Below are positions 46,574 through 55,677 of a DNA stretch of 64,000 nt, in pieces. The DNA lies in contig NZ_CP032155.1 of assembly GCF_008329905.1 (NCBI RefSeq), positions 1,612,001 through 1,676,000 on the forward strand, given 5' to 3'. This DNA is from Mycobacterium sp. ELW1. Its GTDB lineage: Bacteria; Actinomycetota; Actinomycetes; Mycobacteriales; Mycobacteriaceae. Position numbers and translations under genes: made by a program. The notes under the pieces were generated by a model. It was not told the origin of the DNA, did no database searches, and was given only the letters and a program-made list of their open reading frames with translations. Each line of letters starts with the position of its first letter. Position 1 is the first letter of the stretch.

Positions 46574-47709
46574 CCGTGTCCGGTCAGGTCGACCAAGGCG
46601 GACTGGAAGCAGTTTCGGGAGTCGACCGGGTCGCCTCGCTGACCGGTGTCCGCGCGGTCGCGGCGCTGCTGGTGCTGGGTACGCACGCTGCCTACACGAC
46701 CGGCAAATACACGCATGGGTTTGTGGGCCTGGTGTATTCGCGGCTGGAGATCGGCGTGCCGATTTTCTTCGTGTTGTCCGGCTACCTGTTGTTCGGCCCG
46801 TGGGTGCGCGCCGCCGCGGCTAGGCAGGCGGCACCGTCGCTGCGGCGGTATGCCTGGCATCGGGTACGGCGCATCATGCCGGCCTACGTGATCACCGTGC
46901 TGGCCGCCTACCTGATTTACCACTTCCGTTCGGCGGGACCCAATCCCGGCCACACCTGGATCGGGCTGCTGCGGAACCTCACGCTCACCCAGATTTACAC
47001 CGACAACTACATGTTCAATGGCTATCTGCACCAAGGGCTTACGCAGATGTGGAGCCTGGCGGTCGAGGTTGCGTTCTACATCGCGCTGCCTTTCCTGGCC
47101 TACCTCCTGCTGGTCGTGGTGTGCCGCCGGCGCTGGCGCCCTGGCCTGCTGCTGACCGGGCTGGCGGTATTGGCGCTGATGAGCCCCGCCTGGATGGTGC
47201 TGGTGCACACCACCGACTTCCTACCCAGCGGGGCTCGGCTGTGGCTGCCCGGTTACCTGGCCTGGTTCATCGGCGGCATGCTGCTGACGGTGTTGCAGGC
47301 CATCGGAGTTCGGGTCTTCGGGTTCATCGCGGTGCCGCTGGCCGTGGTCAGCTTCGTGATCGTCTCCACCCCGATCGCCGGCGAGCCGACCACGTCGCCG
47401 ACCGGCATCGCCGAGGCGTTGGTGAAGACTGTGTTCTACGCCGTGATCGCGACGCTGGTCGTCGCGCCGCTGGCACTGGGCAACCGCGGTTGGTACGCCC
47501 GGGCGCTGGCCACCCGGCCGATGGTGTGGCTCGGCGAGATCTCCTACGAAATCTTCCTTGTCCACCTGGTGGTGATGGAGATCGCCATGGTCGAGGTGCT
47601 GCACTGGCCGGTCTACACCGGGTCCGCGCCCGCGCTGTTCGTGGTCACGCTGATCATGACGATCCCGGTGGCGTGGCTGCTGCACCGCTTCACCCGGGTG
47701 CGCACCTAG
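46570..47709 (+). CDS. Acyltransferase 3 (OafA/NolL-type) membrane protein
   Basis: This 379-residue integral membrane acyltransferase has about ten helices. It opens with LTGVRAVAALLVLGTHAAY (active-site His), then FFVLSGYLLFGPWV, RRYAWHRVRRIMPAYV (conserved Arg pair) and LTQMWSLAVEVAFYIALPF. Family members transfer acetyl or other acyl groups to sugars or lipids of the cell surface. It is coupled to deaD and corresponds to Rv1254. The acceptor is unknown. Confidence 0.9.
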   Translation: MTVSGQVDQGGLEAVSGVDRVASLTGVRAVAALLVLGTHAAYTTGKYTHGFVGLVYSRLEIGVPIFFVLSGYLLFGPWVRAAAARQAAPSLRRYAWHRVRRIMPAYVITVLAAYLIYHFRSAGPNPGHTWIGLLRNLTLTQIYTDNYMFNGYLHQGLTQMWSLAVEVAFYIALPFLAYLLLVVVCRRRWRPGLLLTGLAVLALMSPAWMVLVHTTDFLPSGARLWLPGYLAWFIGGMLLTVLQAIGVRVFGFIAVPLAVVSFVIVSTPIAGEPTTSPTGIAEALVKTVFYAVIATLVVAPLALGNRGWYARALATRPMVWLGEISYEIFLVHLVVMEIAMVEVLHWPVYTGSAPALFVVTLIMTIPVAWLLHRFTRVRT

Positions 47710-47865
47710 TGATTGCGTAGTCGGTTCGCGACCGTTCCACGAATCGAGTAGTCCAATACTCGGGTCCAGGACGTCTCCGGGACCGACGATCTCCCTCTAT
47801 AAGCAGCTTCGTCCTTTGCAGTCATAAGGGTGCAGCAGGACGAGCTTGAACCGGGGGAGTCAGAC

Positions 47866-48222
47866 ATGAATTGGAAGCAACGGACGATGCGTCCGATACG
47901 GACCGTTGGGCTCGCGGTCGGCGTGCTGATCTGTGCATCCGGGGGTGTCGCCGCAAAGGCTCACGCTTCGGGAGGATGTTCCGCCACTGGCGGTCAGGTC
48001 ATCAAACCCACTCTGTATCGAGCTTTCGGGACGATGGGTGCCAGATGCACGCCCGGCTTCGGTGCTCTTTTTCAAGGCTACTTCGCCCGAAATGGGCAAG
48101 TCGTCTACCGGATCAGTACGCGGGTTCCCAACACGGTCTACAACACCCCGTGGGTACCGGTGAACCCGGGTGATCGTCTGCAAATGGTGCAGACGGGAAT
48201 CACGGTGATCCCTCCGGTGTGA
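47866..48222 (+). CDS. Small secreted protein of unknown function
   Basis: This 118-residue protein has a signal peptide (about residues 1-33, cleaved near AKAHAS). The ~85-residue mature domain has two Cys (GGCSATGG and ARCTPGF), beta-rich sequence and a VPVNPGDRLQMVQTG motif. I do not recognise a family. I chose the ATG at 47866 because of GGGGGAG at 47853-47859. The gene is less GC-rich than its neighbours and its 3' end overlaps the convergent TetR gene by 23 bp, so it may be a recent arrival. Confidence 0.62.
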   Translation: MNWKQRTMRPIRTVGLAVGVLICASGGVAAKAHASGGCSATGGQVIKPTLYRAFGTMGARCTPGFGALFQGYFARNGQVVYRISTRVPNTVYNTPWVPVNPGDRLQMVQTGITVIPPV

Positions 48223-48796
48223 CCGCAGAGTCGCTGGGGCACACCATCGGAACGACGAACTCCTCGAGAATCGCTCGCTCGTCTTCGGCGTCACGGCCGG
48301 GGAAGATCAGCAGAGACGTCAGCACACGAACCAGCCAGCGGGCGCGGCGGTGGACGACCTCGGGGTCGTCGGGCCGCAGCGACAACAGGAAGCCCGATGT
48401 CAGCGCCTGAATGACTTCGGACTGCTCAGCCATCTCCGCGCCGATGGGGGAGTCGGCGGTGGCGAACCAGGATGACAGCGCAGGGCTTTCGCGCACCAGC
48501 GTCATCGACGTGGTGAGCCCGGTCAGTAGCCGCTCCCGCGGGTCGGGTATGCCGTCGATCAATTCGGTCAACTGCTCGTAGAGCCGGTAGGCCTCGCGGT
48601 GCACGTATGCGGTGTACAGCACCTCCCGGTTCTCGAAGTAGCGGTACAGCGTGGCTCGCGAACACCCTGCGGCACGGGCGATGTCATTCATGCCGACGTT
48701 TCGGACGTCGTTGCTTGCGAACAGCTCGCCGGCCGCGTCCAGGATGCGGTCGGAGGCCACCTCTGCCCGCCGCGAGCTCAGCCAGTCGCCCGCCAT
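48200..48796 (-). CDS. TetR/AcrR family transcriptional regulator
   Basis: This 198-residue regulator has an N-terminal HTH (about 15-60: ILDAAGELFASNDVRNVGMNDIARAAG, then CSRATLYRYFENRE) and a helical ligand domain. Its ATG overlaps the stop of the upstream cytochrome P450 gene by one base (TGATG), so it is expressed with it and most likely represses that promoter. It corresponds to Rv1255c. A 15-bp palindrome upstream of the P450 gene is the likely operator. Confidence 0.88.
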   Translation of the reverse strand: MAGDWLSSRRAEVASDRILDAAGELFASNDVRNVGMNDIARAAGCSRATLYRYFENREVLYTAYVHREAYRLYEQLTELIDGIPDPRERLLTGLTTSMTLVRESPALSSWFATADSPIGAEMAEQSEVIQALTSGFLLSLRPDDPEVVHRRARWLVRVLTSLLIFPGRDAEDERAILEEFVVPMVCPSDSAVTPEGSP

Positions 48797-50025
48797 CAGC
48801 CGCGCACCCGGAACGGCACCGACAGGGGGCGTCGCACATAACCGCCGCCGGCCCACTCGATGCCCGCCTCGTCGATCTCGAAATCCGGGCAACGCGAGAG
48901 CAATTCGGTCAGGGCCACTCGCGCCTGCATACGCGCGGCGGCCGCGCCGAGGCAGTGATGCGCGCCGTGGCTGAAGGTGAGGATGTTGCGCGGACGCCGG
49001 GTGACGTCGAGTTCGCCGGCGTCCGGGCCGTATTGGCGTTCGTCGCGGTTGGCTGATCCGTACAGCAGCAGCACCTTGCGTCCGGCCGGAATGGTCTTGC
49101 CGTGCAGTTCGACGTCGCAGGTGGTGGTCCGGGCCAGACCCTGTACCGGAGAGGTCAGCCGCAGCAGTTCGTCGACGGTGTCGGGGATCAGCTCCGGCTG
49201 GTCGACGAGCATGCGGCGCTGGTCGGGACGCCGGTGCAGCAGCGGCATCGATCCGCCGAGCATGCCGGTGGTGGTGTCGTTGCCGCCGGTGACCATGGTG
49301 AAGGTGAAGGCGAGCACCGACAGCGTCCCGGCGATGTCGCCGTCGGCGCCGACACCGGCAGCCACCAGGTGCGACACCGTGTCGTCTTCGGGCTCGCGCC
49401 TGCGCCGTTCGATCAATTCGGTGAAGTAGCCCATCATCGAACCGATGGCGTCGCCGACCGATCCCAGAGCGCTCAGTCCGCTGGCGTTGGCCGCCACGAT
49501 CGCCTCGGTCCAGATATCGAACTGGTCGCGATCCTGCTCGGGCACGCCGAGGTAGTGCGCGACGACCATCGACGGCAGTGGCTTGAACAGTTCGGTGACG
49601 ATGTCCCCGCCGCCATCGGCGCGCAGCCGTTCGATGCGTTCGACGACGAAGTCGCGCACCTTGGGCTCGACTGCCTCGACCTGCCGTGGGGTGAACCCGC
49701 GTGACACCAGCCTGCGAAACTCGGTGTGCACCGGGGGATCCTGCATCACCATGGGCGGGTTATCTTGCAGGCCAATCAGTTCCAACTCGTTGTAGTTGAC
49801 GGTCAGGCCCTGGGCCGACGAGAACGTCTCATGGTCGCGGGCCGCGGCGAAGATGTCGGCGTGCCGGGACAACACCCAATAGTCGTGGTCGGGATTCTCT
49901 GGGACGACGTGGTGCGCCGGATCGTGGTCACGCAGTGCCCGGTACATCTGCCAGCGGTCACCCCAGGTCTCGGCGGTGGCCAGCTCGAAGCGGGCCTCGG
50001 CTTCGTGAGACACAACAGCGGTCAT
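48796..50025 (-). CDS. cyp130: Cytochrome P450 CYP130
   Basis: This 409-residue bacterial P450 has the heme-ligand motif FSHGAHHCLGAAAARM (Cys ~358), I-helix oxygen-binding MVTGGNDTTTG, ExxR in DELLRL, and LLLYGSANRDERQYGPD. It is closely similar across its length to CYP130 (Rv1256c) as I recall it. The M. tuberculosis enzyme has N-demethylase activity on dextromethorphan; the natural substrate is unknown. It is co-transcribed with the TetR gene. Confidence 0.93.
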   Translation of the reverse strand: MTAVVSHEAEARFELATAETWGDRWQMYRALRDHDPAHHVVPENPDHDYWVLSRHADIFAAARDHETFSSAQGLTVNYNELELIGLQDNPPMVMQDPPVHTEFRRLVSRGFTPRQVEAVEPKVRDFVVERIERLRADGGGDIVTELFKPLPSMVVAHYLGVPEQDRDQFDIWTEAIVAANASGLSALGSVGDAIGSMMGYFTELIERRRREPEDDTVSHLVAAGVGADGDIAGTLSVLAFTFTMVTGGNDTTTGMLGGSMPLLHRRPDQRRMLVDQPELIPDTVDELLRLTSPVQGLARTTTCDVELHGKTIPAGRKVLLLYGSANRDERQYGPDAGELDVTRRPRNILTFSHGAHHCLGAAAARMQARVALTELLSRCPDFEIDEAGIEWAGGGYVRRPLSVPFRVRG

Positions 50026-50036
50026 GTCTTATAGTT

Positions 50037-50073
50037 ACGACAGGAAGGGCCTTGTGTCAAGGCTGTCTGTCGT
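50037..50073. promoter_or_regulatory. Nested palindromes upstream of cyp130 (predicted TetR operator)
   Basis: GCCTTG-TGT-CAAGGC (50049-50063) is a perfect 6-3-6 palindrome. It lies inside a second inverted repeat, ACGACAG (50037-50043) with CTGTCGT (50067-50073). The site is immediately upstream of the cyp130 start, where a TetR repressor encoded in the same operon would be expected to bind. Confidence 0.55.
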
Positions 50074-50094
50074 CACGTGCGGCCGCGAAGGGAA

Positions 50095-50970
50095 CTACTC
50101 GTCCTCGGGCCAGAGGATGAACTCGTCGCAGACGTACCGCACGGGTTTGGGGCCGGCGTCGCGCAACGCGGTCTGGACCGTGCGCAGATGCTCGACGGTC
50201 ATTTCCAGCGGCGGTTCGTCGGGCTGAAAGGATGTCAAGACGGGATAGTCCACGCCTGCGGTATTTGTCATCTCGATGTGACACCCGATCACATGGGTTA
50301 CCGGGCGGGAGTCACAGAACGCGACCAAGCGGTCGACACTGAGCGTAAACGCGTGCCAGTCAACGATATAGAGACGGCCGCGGTAGATTGTGTCGCCGGT
50401 GAACAAGATACCGGTCGCACGGTCATAGAAGGTGACCGCTGAGTCCTGGTGGCCCGGCGTGGCGAGAACGTCGAGGGTGCGATCCCCGAGATCCACCGTC
50501 TTGACCGCGTCAGGTTCACCGGCGAAACCGAAATAGCGCCACGCCGTGGTTTTATCGGCCGGCACCAGAACCGTGGCGGGGCGGCCGGCGAACTGGTGAT
50601 CGCCGGCGACGTGGTCATCGTGCGAGTGAGTGTGAAGTATCAGCAGCTCGTAGTCCTGTCGCCCTGCGTGGCCGCGGCGGCTGGTCCAACGCTCGATCAG
50701 TTCGTCCACCACGGCCCGCAGAGGAAAGAACTCCGAAGATGCTGTCGCGCCGGTGTCGAGGAGCACAGCGCGGTCGCGTCCGAAGAGCAGGAACATGAAC
50801 GGCGCTTCGTAGTCGATGGCCATGTTCTGGCGCAAGATGACTGTGTCGTCGTCGTACCAATAGACCTGTATGTCGGGATCAGCGTTGTGCTTTGCGGAGA
50901 TCGAACCGTGGATCCATCGCACATCCAGAGGTCGCGCTGCAGGTAGGCGGCATATATCGCTGACAGACAT
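50095..50970 (-). CDS. MBL-fold metallo-hydrolase
   Basis: This 291-residue metallo-beta-lactamase-fold protein has the zinc motif HTHSHDDH (HxHxDH) near residue 113, then a His in LATPGHQDSAV, metal-bridging Asp in GILFTGDTIY, and a later His in VTHVIGCHIEM. It is a glyoxalase-II-like hydrolase of unknown substrate. The ATG at 50970 follows GGAGGG; a longer upstream reading lacks family-like sequence. It is on the same strand as, and 138 bp after, the SARP regulator gene. Confidence 0.83.
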   Translation of the reverse strand: MSVSDICRLPAARPLDVRWIHGSISAKHNADPDIQVYWYDDDTVILRQNMAIDYEAPFMFLLFGRDRAVLLDTGATASSEFFPLRAVVDELIERWTSRRGHAGRQDYELLILHTHSHDDHVAGDHQFAGRPATVLVPADKTTAWRYFGFAGEPDAVKTVDLGDRTLDVLATPGHQDSAVTFYDRATGILFTGDTIYRGRLYIVDWHAFTLSVDRLVAFCDSRPVTHVIGCHIEMTNTAGVDYPVLTSFQPDEPPLEMTVEHLRTVQTALRDAGPKPVRYVCDEFILWPEDE

Positions 50971-51108
50971 CAACCCTCCAAGGTGCGTCGTCTTAACGAG
51001 CCGGGTACGGCGCACATCTCGTCCGGGGAAGCGCTGTCGCGCATCGACAGCTGTGGACGGTAGCACCTCTCTGTGCGATTCGTCGAGCAAAAGGAAACGG
51101 GTTGTCTC

Positions 51109-53970
51109 TCAGACGTATCGGCGCAACGTGGCTTTGGCCAGTTCTACGGCGTCGTGGCCGCTGAGAACCGTTGCCAGCTCCCGTTGGACTGCGGCCGGCC
51201 CCCCGAGTGGCGGTTCACGGCCGGCCTCGACGAGTGCCCGGTGCAGCGCCGCAGCTTCCGCGTGCGCGCCAAGACGTGCCAGAAGGCGCGCCACATCCGC
51301 CAGCGTGTCCCACTGGTAGGAGCCGATTCCTGCGCTGCCGAACTCCCAATGGTCGACGAGGTCGGCGAAAATACCTGCCGCGGTTACCGGATCTCCGTGC
51401 ACAGCGCGGATCGCGGCATCCTCGGCGCAGGCGATACCGATCAGCCAGTTGTTGCCCACACCGGCGGCGAGCTCGCGGGCTCGCTCGAACAACGTCATCG
51501 CCCGCTCGGGCTGGCTGGAGGTCAGCGCCCGTCCGAGCGCGCAGTGCGCCATCGCCCGGATCGTGGGATTGGCGACCCTGTCGGCGACCTGCATGGCCTC
51601 GCTGCCGGCGGCCACACCCGCGCCGGGATCACGCAGCGCCACATGGCACACGGTGATGTTGTACAGAACCCAGACCAAGCGGTGCGGATCGGTCCCCACG
51701 CGAGCGGGGATCAGCTCGCGCTGGTAATGCTCCAGAGCCGCGGCCGGGTCGCCTTCGTAGAGTGCGATATCGGCGAGGATGTCGGCGGGATCAGCGCAAT
51801 AGGAGACGTCGGCACTCGCCGACCGCTGCGGGACCAGCGCGACCAGTTGTCGTGCACGGTCATAGCTCCCGGCGAACCATGCTGCGCGCGCGGCGGTTCC
51901 CACCGCAGCGGAATACAACGGATGATCCTCGTCGGCGATCTCCACTACCGTCTCGGCCCACTCACCGGAATGCACTCCGATGCGCATGAACATGACCTCG
52001 GGAAGTGAGACGACCAGTCGCAGCGCGCGGTCGACGTCACCCACGGTGACCATGGTCTCGAACGCCGAGCGCAGGTTGTCGTAGTCCGGTGCGGTGTATC
52101 TGGCCGGTTCGGTGACGAACCGTGCGATCCACTCCGCCTCCTGCGCACCTCTGACTCCGGCAGCGGCTGCAGCGATGAGATCGGTGAAGTAGTGCGCATG
52201 GCGCATCCTCATCTCGGCAAGCCGCCCCGTGTCCGCAAGACGTTCGAGGCCATAGGCCCGCAGTGTCTCGAGCAGTCGATAGCGGGTGGCGCCGGGGCCG
52301 GTGTCGACCTCCACCATGGACTTGTCGACCAGCCCCATCAGCAGCTCGACAGAATCGTCTTCGCTCATCAGATGGGCGGCGCACACCGCGTGTACGGCGT
52401 CGAGATCGAATCCGCCCGCAAACACCGCCAGGGTCGCGAACAGCGTCTGTTCCTGATCCGTCAGCAGCTGATACGACCAGTCGATCGTTGCGGTCAGGCT
52501 CTGATGACGTGGATGAGCGCCGTTCCCGCGACCACTGAATAGTCGCAGTCGATCGAGCCTGCGCACGACGTCGGCACTCGACATCGCCCGCATCCGAGCC
52601 GCCGCGAGCTCGATGGCCAGCGGCAGTCCGTCGAGCCGACGGCAGATATCGGCGACCGCCCCAGCCCGCTCACGCTCGGGATCGAAATCCGGCCGACTGG
52701 CTCTGGCTCGTTCGACGAACAGCGTGGTGGCCGCTTCCTCGTTCAGAGGTTTGACCGGCACCACCCACTCAGCTTCGATCCCCAACGATTCCCGGCTCGT
52801 CGCAAGAACTTTCACCTCAGGACAGTGTGTGGTGATGCGGTCCATGAGCCCAGCGGCATGGGGCAGGACGTGTTCACAATTGTCTACCACCAGCAGCATT
52901 CGCAGCCTCTGCAGGAATTCGACGAGCGCATCGTCAGGGCTGCGATCCGCTCCCGGTTGAAATCGCAGAGCAGTGCATATCGCGCGACTGACGGCTGTCC
53001 CGTCGGACAGTGGGGCAAGGTCGACGACGACCACACCGTCGGCAAATCGGTCTACCACCTCGTGCGCGACGGCCAGTGCGAGCCTGGTTTTGCCGACGCC
53101 TCCGACGCCGGTGAGAGTGACCAGTGCGCTCTCGTCCAGCGCGGTGAGCGTCGAGCGCACAACACCGGCGCGGCCGATGAGGCGCGTTGGGCGCCTTGGG
53201 ATGTGGCGAACTGAAGGCGGTGGCGACGCGGTCATCGGCGAGCCACCGTCACGGTGAAGGATCTGAACGTATACCGCCTCCAGCGCCGGACTCGGGTCGA
53301 CGCCGAGCTCGTTGCCCAGGCGTTCGCGCACGAGCCGGTAGGTCTCGAGGGCTCGGTCCTGCCGGCCGCTGCGATACTGCGCAACCATCAGTTGACCAGC
53401 GACCCGTTCATCGAGTGGATGGGCTTGCGCTGTCTCGAGGAGCTCACCGAGAATTTCTGCGTGCCGGCCCGCGCGCAGGGCAGCGTCATTTCGGTCTAGG
53501 ATCACCGAAAGGCGTTCAGCAGCAAGCGAATTGCGCAGCTGATTGGCCCAGGGTGTATCGATTGCGGACAGTGGTTCCCCGGCCCACATGTCAAGCGCGT
53601 CGTTGAACAGCATCACCGCGTCGACGGAGTTCTGCGTCTTTCGGGCGTCGCGAACCTGGTGCCGAAAGCGATGCAGATCTACTGACTGCTCATCGGCCTG
53701 CAGCATGTAACCGCCAGGTCCGTGGGTGATGCGCGCCTGGCCGACCTCGACGGCGAGCGCTCGGCGTAACCGAGAGACGTACGCTGCCAGAGCATTACGC
53801 GCCCTCGCAGGTGGCGCATCGGCCCATACCCGGTCAATCAGTGCATCTGGCGACACCGGGCGGTTCACGTCGACCAGCAGGCACACCAGTACGCTGCGTT
53901 GCCGGATATGACCGATGTCCACACGGCGTCCATCGACAAGCGCGTCGACCTCGCCGAGCATCCGAAACAT
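51109..53970 (-). CDS. SARP-type regulator with BTAD and NB-ARC-like (STAND) ATPase domains
   Basis: This ~953-residue AfsR-like regulator has an OmpR-type winged helix (about 1-90: FRMLGEVDALVDGRRVD, ALIDRVWADAPPARARNAL, RITHGPGGYML) and a BTAD domain (about 95-240: DNDAL-type helices ending in ERLGNELGVDPSPALE). A P-loop STAND ATPase follows (LTGVGGVGKTRLALA near 290; MLLVVDNCEHVLP Walker B), and then long helical, TPR-like repeats. There is no LuxR HTH at the end. Such proteins switch gene expression after nucleotide-dependent assembly. The start may be GTG 53979. The likely target is a neighbouring gene; no evidence shows which. Confidence 0.85.
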   Translation of the reverse strand: MFRMLGEVDALVDGRRVDIGHIRQRSVLVCLLVDVNRPVSPDALIDRVWADAPPARARNALAAYVSRLRRALAVEVGQARITHGPGGYMLQADEQSVDLHRFRHQVRDARKTQNSVDAVMLFNDALDMWAGEPLSAIDTPWANQLRNSLAAERLSVILDRNDAALRAGRHAEILGELLETAQAHPLDERVAGQLMVAQYRSGRQDRALETYRLVRERLGNELGVDPSPALEAVYVQILHRDGGSPMTASPPPSVRHIPRRPTRLIGRAGVVRSTLTALDESALVTLTGVGGVGKTRLALAVAHEVVDRFADGVVVVDLAPLSDGTAVSRAICTALRFQPGADRSPDDALVEFLQRLRMLLVVDNCEHVLPHAAGLMDRITTHCPEVKVLATSRESLGIEAEWVVPVKPLNEEAATTLFVERARASRPDFDPERERAGAVADICRRLDGLPLAIELAAARMRAMSSADVVRRLDRLRLFSGRGNGAHPRHQSLTATIDWSYQLLTDQEQTLFATLAVFAGGFDLDAVHAVCAAHLMSEDDSVELLMGLVDKSMVEVDTGPGATRYRLLETLRAYGLERLADTGRLAEMRMRHAHYFTDLIAAAAAGVRGAQEAEWIARFVTEPARYTAPDYDNLRSAFETMVTVGDVDRALRLVVSLPEVMFMRIGVHSGEWAETVVEIADEDHPLYSAAVGTAARAAWFAGSYDRARQLVALVPQRSASADVSYCADPADILADIALYEGDPAAALEHYQRELIPARVGTDPHRLVWVLYNITVCHVALRDPGAGVAAGSEAMQVADRVANPTIRAMAHCALGRALTSSQPERAMTLFERARELAAGVGNNWLIGIACAEDAAIRAVHGDPVTAAGIFADLVDHWEFGSAGIGSYQWDTLADVARLLARLGAHAEAAALHRALVEAGREPPLGGPAAVQRELATVLSGHDAVELAKATLRRYV

Positions 53971-54023
53971 CAGCCCCACGCCCTACAGGTTTCACCATTG
54001 GCCGGCGCACGGCAATCAGCCGG

Positions 54024-55505
54024 TCATTGCACCCGTCTGCGGCCCTTGCCCGGCACACCATTGGCGCCGTTGGCGGTCTTGCCCAGCCCGCCGGCGCCAC
54101 CAAGGCCGGCCAGCCCGCCGGGCCCGGCATTGCCGCCGTTGCCACCGCCACCGCCGATTCCGGGTCCGTTGGTAGACCGGCCTTGGCCGCCTTGGCCGCC
54201 GGTTCCGCCCGCGGAGAGCAGGCCTCCGTTTCCGCCTGTCCCGCCCTGCCCACCGAAGCCCTGACCGTCGGTGCTCTGCGCGGTGCCGCCGAAGCCGCCG
54301 TTTCCTCCTATCCCGGCCTGGAACCCGCCATGTCCGCCGCTGCCGCCATTGCCGGCTTCCGTCAGCGTTCCACCGTTGGCGCTGCCGCCGGAACCGCCGT
54401 TGCCGCCGTTGCCTCGCACGACAGTGTCGCCACCCTGACCGCCAGACCCGCCCGTGGCGCTCGTCTTGCCCAATGCTGAGCCGCCGGTACCGCCGTTGCC
54501 TGCGGCACCGAGGTAGGAGTCGCCACCTCGTCCACCCGCACCCCCGAATCCGGCGCTGTTCGTGCTGACCGCTTTGCCACCGTTTCCGCCGTTGCCGCCC
54601 CTGCCGGAGAACAACCCTGACCGGCCGCCGTCGCCGCCCTTGCCGCCCCCGGCCGACTCGACGCCGTTGGTGCCACTGCCGCCCTGACCACCATTACCGC
54701 CGTTGCCCGCCAACACTCCGGCGGCGCCCCCCTGGCCGCCGTTGCCGCCGGCGCCCAGGAAGTTGGTGCCAACGTCCGCTCCGGCTCCGCCGTTGCCGCC
54801 GTTTCCGAACAAACCGGCACTGCCGCCGTCGCCGCCGCCGCCTGCTCCTTTTGCGTTTCCGCCGTTTCCGCCATTTCCAACCAGCAGCCCGCCGCGGCCG
54901 CCGTCGCCGCCGCTGCCCAGAACGGTCGCCGAGCCTCCGTTGCCGCCGTTTCCGAACAGCAAACCGCCCCGCCCGCCGTTCTGGCCGGGCCCGCCGTCGG
55001 CGCCGTTGCCGATCAGCAGACCGGCGTTCTCGCCCGGTTCGTCCCCGTTGCTGATGAAGATGGCGATGAAGTCGCGGACTGGGTTGGCCGCGGCAGCGTG
55101 AGCGATCACCGCTACCGGGCGAGATTCCGCCGCTGTGCGATTGCGGCGGTCGCGCCGCGGCACGGTCGGCAGTGTCGCCGGGCCTGGGATGGCGGCGAAT
55201 GTCGTTGTGACGGTGCGGCCGCGCTCGAGTGCGGAAACTGCCGGGACCGACGACGACCCTCGGCCGGCGCTCGACGGCGGCACCACGAGAAGCGAGGACC
55301 GCTGGGCCGTGCGGGGGCTTTCTGGCAGCGGTGGAAGAGCTGGTGACAGCGGTGTCGCCGACGCAGCGTCGTCGTGCACCACGATTTGCAGGTTTGCCTG
55401 GTGTAGCCCCACCTCGTAGTTGTTCGGGGCGAGTGCAACCTCGGCGCCGAGGAGCGCGGTGAGCACTCCGATCCGCGCGAGCGGGGCGATGTAGTGGTCA
55501 AACAT
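54024..55505 (-). CDS. PGRS-type glycine-rich repeat protein lacking a PE domain
   Basis: Residues 1-27 (MFDHYIAPLARIGVLTALLG...) are hydrophobic and may anchor or export the protein. Residues ~30-150 are a Pro/Ser/Ala/Arg-rich region with no PE motif. From IFISNGDEPGENAGLLIGNG onward it is a PGRS array of GGxGG/GNGG units ending GKGRRRVQ. The linker and repeat style match mycobacterial PE_PGRS proteins, but the ~110-residue PE domain that normally directs type VII secretion is absent. It lies 44-54 bp upstream of the SARP regulator on the same strand. Confidence 0.82.
   Translation of the reverse strand: MFDHYIAPLARIGVLTALLGAEVALAPNNYEVGLHQANLQIVVHDDAASATPLSPALPPLPESPRTAQRSSLLVVPPSSAGRGSSSVPAVSALERGRTVTTTFAAIPGPATLPTVPRRDRRNRTAAESRPVAVIAHAAAANPVRDFIAIFISNGDEPGENAGLLIGNGADGGPGQNGGRGGLLFGNGGNGGSATVLGSGGDGGRGGLLVGNGGNGGNAKGAGGGGDGGSAGLFGNGGNGGAGADVGTNFLGAGGNGGQGGAAGVLAGNGGNGGQGGSGTNGVESAGGGKGGDGGRSGLFSGRGGNGGNGGKAVSTNSAGFGGAGGRGGDSYLGAAGNGGTGGSALGKTSATGGSGGQGGDTVVRGNGGNGGSGGSANGGTLTEAGNGGSGGHGGFQAGIGGNGGFGGTAQSTDGQGFGGQGGTGGNGGLLSAGGTGGQGGQGRSTNGPGIGGGGGNGGNAGPGGLAGLGGAGGLGKTANGANGVPGKGRRRVQ
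54066..55055 (-). repeat. PGRS repeat array (Gly-Gly-X / GNGG)
   Basis: This is about 330 codons of imperfect tandem repeats encoding GNGGNGG, GGxGGxGG and related units, on the + strand visible as runs of CCGCCGTTGCCGCC. Such arrays vary in length between strains by slippage and recombination. Repeat units are degenerate and protein-coding, so this is not a CRISPR array. Confidence 0.85.
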
Positions 55506-55677
55506 GGGTGTCTTTCGTTGGCTGTGGTCTCACGTTGATTTCGGGGCGGCCGACGGTGTGCGCGACGCGCCGCGATGCCCGGGACCTACCGACTGTGGGG
55601 CACCGATGTTCAGCGGTCCTGAAGCATTCGTGAAATAGCCAGCTAAGGGGTTGTTTCGCCCCCAACTTCGCAATGAC

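Noticed and set aside
54066..55055. Short regularly spaced repeats resembling CRISPR
   Set aside because: The units are degenerate, contiguous and protein-coding (PGRS); there are no unique spacers and no cas genes.
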